Source of the DNA: Methylotenera_A sp040387095
Lineage (GTDB): Bacteria; Pseudomonadota; Gammaproteobacteria; Burkholderiales; Methylophilaceae
Direction: 5' to 3'
Length of the DNA: 34,427 bases
Assembly (NCBI GenBank): GCA_040387095.1
Contig: JAZKEJ010000015.1
Location: 1 to 34,427, forward strand
Position 1 is the stretch's first letter. Each line of letters starts with the position of its first letter. The notes beneath the pieces were generated by a model. The model saw nothing but the letters and a program-made list of their open reading frames with translations. It ran no database searches and was not told the DNA's origin. Shown in pieces: positions 30,305 to 34,427 of this stretch. A program made the position numbers and the translations under genes.

Positions 30305-32262
30305 TGATAACGAGTGCCTTACAAGCTATAGTTGATGAATATCAAGAATGGCGAAGCGGCTTAACCAAAGCCATCTGCGTCTATCGCGACTGGCTGACAA
30401 AAAGCGTGTACAGCAATGCGCTTCAGGAATTGCGACTGTACGATATATTAGAATTACTAAGGCGCGATCAATTAGTGATTGCGTTTTTAGCAGAATTCTC
30501 ACGTGGCAAAACCGAAACCATTAACGCTTTGTTTTTTGCAGATTTTGATCAACGTTTATTGCCAAGTGAAGCTGGCCGTACCACCATGTGTCCAACAGAA
30601 ATTTTCTGGGACGCGAGTGCAGAGCCTTATATTAAATTATTGCCGATTGAAACACGCGCTAGCGATGACACGCTCGCTTACTTAAAAAATACACCAAATG
30701 CCTGGCAAATTTTCAAGTTAAATACTGATTCGCCAGATGAAATGAAGCAAGTTTTCTGCAAAATAGTTGAGCAAAAAGCAGTCACACAAACTGAAGCCGA
30801 AAAACTGGGGCTTTGGAATGCGCAAGATCTGGACATAGTGCACGAACTTAAAACACAAGGTTCCGTTAAAATTCCCACTTGGCGCCATGCCATCATTAAT
30901 TATCCGCACCCTCTACTTAAAAGTGGTTTAGTCATCATTGATACGCCAGGTCTAAATACCATAGGCACTGAGCCAGAACTCACTTTAAGCATTATCCCTA
31001 ATGCGCATGTAGTGATGTTTTTAACCGCGACCGATACCGGCATGACGCAAACCGACATGCGGATATGGAATGAGTTTATTAAAGGACGCGCAAACCATCA
31101 ATTGGTCATATTGAATAAAATCGACATATTGTGGGACGATCTGAAATCAAAACAGGATGTCGCTAATGAGATTGAAAAACAAATCAACATCACAGCACAT
31201 CAGCTTGGCATTTCACCAGCAAACGTATTTGCAATTTCCGCACAAAAAGCGTTGGTTGCAAAAATCAATAAGAATGAAGCCTTGCTTAAACAGAGCGGCA
31301 TAGCTGAGTTAGAAACTATGTTAGGCAGTCAAATCGTTCAGGCCAAACATGAAATTTTGGGCAAATCAATTGCCGTAGAATGCAGCGAAATGATCAAGGC
31401 TTCGCGCAAGATTTTACAGCAGCGTGTCAGTCATTTGCGTGCGCAGGCTTTAGAACTTCGCGAACTTAAAGGCAAAAGCGCAGAAGCTTCCAAAGGCATT
31501 CTGGCAAAAGTGGTGACGGATAGAAAGCGTTATGAGGCATCGATTCCAACTTTTAATCATGCTAACGATAAAATTACGCATATCGCTAAAAAACTTTTAA
31601 GCCATTTAAGCCCCTCCTATCTGGACACTTCGCTTGCAAATAGTCGCAAGGAAATGGGTGACAGCTGGACAACAATCGGCCTGAATAAAGGCATGCGTAA
31701 CTTAATGAAACAAGCAAATGAATTGGCATCAAATATTAATAAACAAAGTGATGATATTAAACAATTGGCCGACAATATTTACCAGGTGTTTCAAGTAAAA
31801 CATGGTTTTGAAGTGTTTGAGCCGCCAGCGTTAGATATGTCAGGGTTTATTCATGACATGCAGGCTTTAGAAAAATCGACTAAGGATTTTTGCGCTGACC
31901 CGCTCAATATGCTCACTGAAAAGCATTTTTTAGTGCGTAAGTTTTTTTCAAGCTTGGGCACGGAAGTGCAGAAAATATTTATGGAAGCAGAGAAAAATTG
32001 CCTTGGTTGGCTGGATGACGTACTAGGTTTACTTAAAACTCAAATGGCGATGCATAAAAATAGTTTAGATGAGCGATCTAGGAATTTAATGGAATCAAAA
32101 TGCAGCGCAGAAGCTTTAGAAAATCGGCTTGCCGCGCTGGAAAGTGATTATGCAAAAGCGGCTTTGGAAAGTGCAACGCTAGACAAAGCGTTGTTACAAA
32201 TAATAAGAGCGGCAAAACCTGCAATGAAAGCTGAAACGCCAGCAAATATGGCTTCAATTTAA
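30304..32262 (+). CDS. Dynamin-like GTPase
   Basis: A 652-residue bacterial dynamin-family protein. The GTPase domain (about 50-370) shows a G1 loop A63-EFSR-GKT at 63-70, a G2 segment GRTTMCPTE at 91-99, G3 DTPGLN at 213-218 and G4 NKID at 271-274. The G1 loop starts with Ala, allowed in P-loops, where Gly is usual in this group. Residues 370-640 are mainly charged helices with coiled-coil character. I see no clear hydrophobic paddle or membrane helix, so membrane remodelling is unproven. It is a single gene, not the tandem pair found with some bacterial dynamins, and it has its own strong promoter. It is convergent with rng. Confidence 0.88.
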   Translation: MITSALQAIVDEYQEWRSGLTKAICVYRDWLTKSVYSNALQELRLYDILELLRRDQLVIAFLAEFSRGKTETINALFFADFDQRLLPSEAGRTTMCPTEIFWDASAEPYIKLLPIETRASDDTLAYLKNTPNAWQIFKLNTDSPDEMKQVFCKIVEQKAVTQTEAEKLGLWNAQDLDIVHELKTQGSVKIPTWRHAIINYPHPLLKSGLVIIDTPGLNTIGTEPELTLSIIPNAHVVMFLTATDTGMTQTDMRIWNEFIKGRANHQLVILNKIDILWDDLKSKQDVANEIEKQINITAHQLGISPANVFAISAQKALVAKINKNEALLKQSGIAELETMLGSQIVQAKHEILGKSIAVECSEMIKASRKILQQRVSHLRAQALELRELKGKSAEASKGILAKVVTDRKRYEASIPTFNHANDKITHIAKKLLSHLSPSYLDTSLANSRKEMGDSWTTIGLNKGMRNLMKQANELASNINKQSDDIKQLADNIYQVFQVKHGFEVFEPPALDMSGFIHDMQALEKSTKDFCADPLNMLTEKHFLVRKFFSSLGTEVQKIFMEAEKNCLGWLDDVLGLLKTQMAMHKNSLDERSRNLMESKCSAEALENRLAALESDYAKAALESATLDKALLQIIRAAKPAMKAETPANMASI

Positions 32263-32299
32263 AGGTTTTAATAAAAAACTAGTTAAATCGATTTGCATT

Positions 32300-32320
32300 C
32301 CACGCTTAAATATTGTGTGG
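32300..32320. other. Weak hairpin in the dynamin-rng convergent gap
   Basis: CCACGC (32300-32305) can pair with GTGTGG (32315-32320), with one G-U, around a nine-base loop. It lies in the 113-bp convergent gap. It lacks a T-tract on either side, so termination by this element alone is doubtful. Nothing else was recognised in this gap. Confidence 0.2.
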
Positions 32321-32375
32321 GCGGCATGTAAAATCTATCCATACTAATTTTGGCTTTATTTAGTCAATCTACTAC

Positions 32376-33836
32376 TTAAATCCACACGATATCAAATGTT
32401 TCTCTGGCGTATTGGCTATCTGGCTGCAAAGTCACGCGTTTGTTAATAAAATCCGATAGATTCGCCAAACTTTGCGACTCTTCGTCCATCAGCATCTCAA
32501 TCACTTGCGTGCATGCAATAACTTTAAATTCTTTGGCATTAAACTGTTTGGATTCGCGCAGTAACTCACGCATGATTTCGTAGCAAATGGTTTGCGCCGT
32601 TTTATGTTCGCCGCGACCCTGACACACATCGCACGGTTCGCACAGCAAATGCGCCAAGCTTTCCCGTGTGCGTTTGCGTGTCATTTCCACTAAGCCAAGC
32701 GAGGTAAATCCATTGACGCTAATGCGCGCTCGGTCCAAATCTACGGCTTTTTTCAGTTCTTCCAGTACCGTTTCGCGTTGACTGTCTTCATCCATATCGA
32801 TAAAGTCGATGATAATAATACCGCCTAGATTGCGCAGCCTTAATTGGCGCGCGATACATTGCGCAGCCTCCAAGTTGGTTTTGAATATCGTATCCGATAG
32901 ATTTTTGCCGCTGACAAAACTGCCGGTATTTACATCTACCGTCGTTAACGCTTCGGTTTGGTCAAATATCAAATATCCGCCCGATTTCAACTCCACTTTG
33001 CGCGATAAAGCGCGTTCGATTTCTTTTTCGATATTATAAAAATCAAAAATGGGCCGCTCGCCTTGATAGTGATACAAAGGCTTAACCGCTTTGTTAACAT
33101 ATAACTCGGCAAACTCTTTCAACTGATTGTAAGTTTCTTTCGAATCTACGCGAATACTCACCGTTTGATCGTTTACCACATCGCGTAACATACGCCTTGG
33201 CAGGCTTAAATCGTAAAATACCAGTGAGCGCTCGCCAGCTGATTGACTATCGGTTTGGATTTTTGCCCATACTTTTTGCAGGTATTCAATATCTGCCAGC
33301 AATTCCTGGTCAGAAGCCGCTTCTGACATAGTGCGAATAATAAAGCCACCGGAGCGTTTTTCAGGCAGCAAGCCCAGCAAACGATTGCGCAACATTTCGC
33401 GCTCTGTTTCGTCTTCAATGCGTTGCGAAACGCCAATATGTTCTTGATGCGGCAAAAATACTAGAAAACGCCCAGCGATGCTGATTTCCGTCGTTAAGCG
33501 CGCGCCTTTGGTACCAATCGGTTCTTTAATCACTTGCACGATAATCGATTGACCCTCGCGCAACACGTCTTGGATCAAGCGTTCGGTTGGCGGCTCGCCA
33601 TCAATATGGCATTCCATAATATCCGCTACATGCAAAAAAGCGGCGCGCTGCAGACCAATCTCGACAAAAGCCGATTGCATGCCAGGCAAGACGCGACAGA
33701 CTTTACCGCGATAAACATTGCCGACGATGCCAAGCGACGAACTGCGCTCGATATGCAGTTCTTGCGCAATACCCTGCTCCAGCACTGCCACGCGCGTTTC
33801 TTGCGGGGTGACGTTAATTAAAATTTCTTGTCCCAA
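32376..33836 (-). CDS. rng: Ribonuclease G
   Basis: Endoribonuclease that processes the 5' end of 16S rRNA and some mRNAs. At 486 residues it is RNase G and not the longer RNase E. There is an S1 RNA-binding domain at about 35-120 (VGNVYRGKVCRVLPGMQSAF, then AAFLHVADI). The catalytic DNase I-like domain has GGIIIIDFIDMDEDSQRE with the metal aspartates and VDVNTG. The Zn-link cysteines are in LCEPCDVCQGRG. The start is TTG at 33836, with AAGG about ten bases upstream, and the family's QEILINVTPQETRVAVLE begins right after it. It lies 85 bases downstream of maf, a conserved pairing. Confidence 0.96.
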   Translation of the reverse strand: MGQEILINVTPQETRVAVLEQGIAQELHIERSSSLGIVGNVYRGKVCRVLPGMQSAFVEIGLQRAAFLHVADIMECHIDGEPPTERLIQDVLREGQSIIVQVIKEPIGTKGARLTTEISIAGRFLVFLPHQEHIGVSQRIEDETEREMLRNRLLGLLPEKRSGGFIIRTMSEAASDQELLADIEYLQKVWAKIQTDSQSAGERSLVFYDLSLPRRMLRDVVNDQTVSIRVDSKETYNQLKEFAELYVNKAVKPLYHYQGERPIFDFYNIEKEIERALSRKVELKSGGYLIFDQTEALTTVDVNTGSFVSGKNLSDTIFKTNLEAAQCIARQLRLRNLGGIIIIDFIDMDEDSQRETVLEELKKAVDLDRARISVNGFTSLGLVEMTRKRTRESLAHLLCEPCDVCQGRGEHKTAQTICYEIMRELLRESKQFNAKEFKVIACTQVIEMLMDEESQSLANLSDFINKRVTLQPDSQYARETFDIVWI

Positions 33837-33921
33837 TTGCTCAACCTTATCTTTATTATTTTTCGCCTAAATTTATTCGCCAGTAAAAGTGGTTAAGTTA
33901 AAACCCGTTTACTTCAATTAT

Positions 33922-34427
33922 TTAAAAGCCTAATTTTTTCAGCAACATGGCTGTTTCATACACAGGCAAACCCATCACGCCGGTATAACTGCCATCAATG
34001 CGTTTAATCCAATTACCTGCCAAGCCTTGTATTGCATAGCTGCCAGCTTTATCGACGTGCTCGTTAGTCGCAATGTACGCTGCTATCATAGCATTGCTCA
34101 GCGGCATCATCTCAACCAATGTAGTGTTTAACGCCAGTTCAATTTTTGCGTTAAAAACCACTGCCACCGCTGTATGCACCTGATGTTGCGTGCCGGATAG
34201 TTTTTTAAGCATCTGGGTTGCATCTGCGTTATTTTCTGGCTTCCCAAAAATGCAGTCCCCCAGCGCCACTGTGGTATCAGCTGCCAAAATCGGCAATTCT
34301 GTATATTGCCGATTTAAGCGATGCTCACTGTTTAATTGTTGCTTTATGGTCAAAGCTTTTTGTTTAGCCAGTCGCAACACATAATCAGTTGGCGATTCAT
34401 CAGCAAGCTGCGATTCATCCACATCCG
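33922..34427 (-). CDS. maf: Maf-like nucleoside triphosphate pyrophosphatase, 5' end missing
   Basis: A house-cleaning pyrophosphatase of the Maf/YhdE family, which hydrolyses dTTP/UTP or modified nucleotides. The gene runs off the right edge. The frame remains open through DVDESQLADESPTDYVLRLA, which in complete homologues is about residue 30-35, so the N-terminal SxxPRR substrate loop lies outside the window. An internal GTG at 34422 is not the true start. The motif ILAADTTVAL with the catalytic Asp, GKPENNADATQMLKKLSG and the C-terminal KAGSYAIQGLAGNWIKRIDGSYTGVMGLP (cores AIQG and GSYTGVMGLP) are clear. It is upstream of rng on the same strand. Confidence 0.94.
   Translation of the reverse strand, partial: DVDESQLADESPTDYVLRLAKQKALTIKQQLNSEHRLNRQYTELPILAADTTVALGDCIFGKPENNADATQMLKKLSGTQHQVHTAVAVVFNAKIELALNTTLVEMMPLSNAMIAAYIATNEHVDKAGSYAIQGLAGNWIKRIDGSYTGVMGLPVYETAMLLKKLGF

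Noticed and set aside
30304..32262. Dynamin gene as part of a phage-defence island
   Set aside because: No integrase, transposase, toxin or other defence gene is nearby and the flanks are core genes (yggT, rng, maf), so an island is not supported by this window.
32376..33836. RNase E rather than RNase G
   Set aside because: The protein ends soon after the catalytic and zinc-link region, without the long RNase E scaffold tail, and lies next to maf as rng does.
34422..34422. GTG at 34422 as the start of maf
   Set aside because: It is the valine of the conserved DVDES segment, well inside the protein; the upstream frame stays open to the window edge, so the gene is truncated by the window.
1..34427. 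tRNA, rRNA, CRISPR, IS or prophage content
   Set aside because: Looked for cloverleaf ends, regular spaced repeats, transposase or phage proteins and inverted terminal repeats; none was recognised by eye. A tRNAscan and CRISPR search would confirm.

Overview
The window looks like a chromosomal segment of a betaproteobacterium of moderate to low GC content. The best guess is a Methylophilaceae relative (Methylotenera/Methylophilus-like). The guess rests on three gene orders: nadE-glnB; lolC-lolD-comEC-exbB-exbD-msbA-lpxK-trm112-kdsB; and yqgE-ruvX-pyrR-pyrB-pyrC'. It also rests on a RibBA whose GTP cyclohydrolase half is degenerate, as is common in betaproteobacteria. The family assignment is inference from remembered protein resemblance and was not computed. 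I saw no tRNA, rRNA, insertion sequence, prophage or CRISPR array. Coding density is high and no gene-free gap exceeds about 165 bp.

Layout. Positions 40-642 (-) encode an isochorismatase-family hydrolase, divergent from sucC-sucD (764-2838, +). Then come an exported ankyrin-repeat protein, glutamine-dependent NAD synthetase (nadE) and the PII protein gene glnB, to 5900. Two small membrane proteins follow (5990-6762); the first appears to use an ATT start codon. From 16326 leftwards to 6772 lies a long minus-strand envelope block: LolC and LolD (lipoprotein release), ComEC (DNA uptake channel), ExbB/ExbD (proton-driven motor), MsbA (lipid A flippase), LpxK (lipid A 4'-kinase), a Trm112-like protein and KdsB (CMP-Kdo synthesis). 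A 558-residue protein with PilZ-like motifs (16466-18142, -) is divergent from ribE-ribBA (18288-19999, +).

Next on the plus strand is yqgE-ruvX-pyrR-pyrB-pyrC' (20161-24035). In it the dihydroorotase homologue has lost its metal-binding histidines and is probably a structural partner of aspartate transcarbamoylase. A two-gene unit (24164-25595) pairs a membrane-anchored helix-hairpin-helix protein with a membrane-anchored BON-like/OmpA-like protein. It ends at a convergent junction with pilU-pilT (27917 to 25673, -). pilT is divergent from yggS-proC-yggT (28021-30231, +). A large dynamin-like GTPase gene (30304-32262, +) is convergent with maf-rng (34427 to 32376, -); maf runs off the right edge.

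The window is mostly housekeeping: central carbon and NAD metabolism, nitrogen sensing, outer-membrane biogenesis, riboflavin and pyrimidine synthesis, and pilus retraction. The least explained items are the HhH/OmpA pair, the PilZ-like 558-residue protein, the dynamin-like GTPase, the ATT-start membrane protein, and three transcription units (ribE, yqgE, the dynamin gene) whose best -10 element lies only 7-9 bases before the start codon with no Shine-Dalgarno sequence, which suggests leaderless mRNAs.
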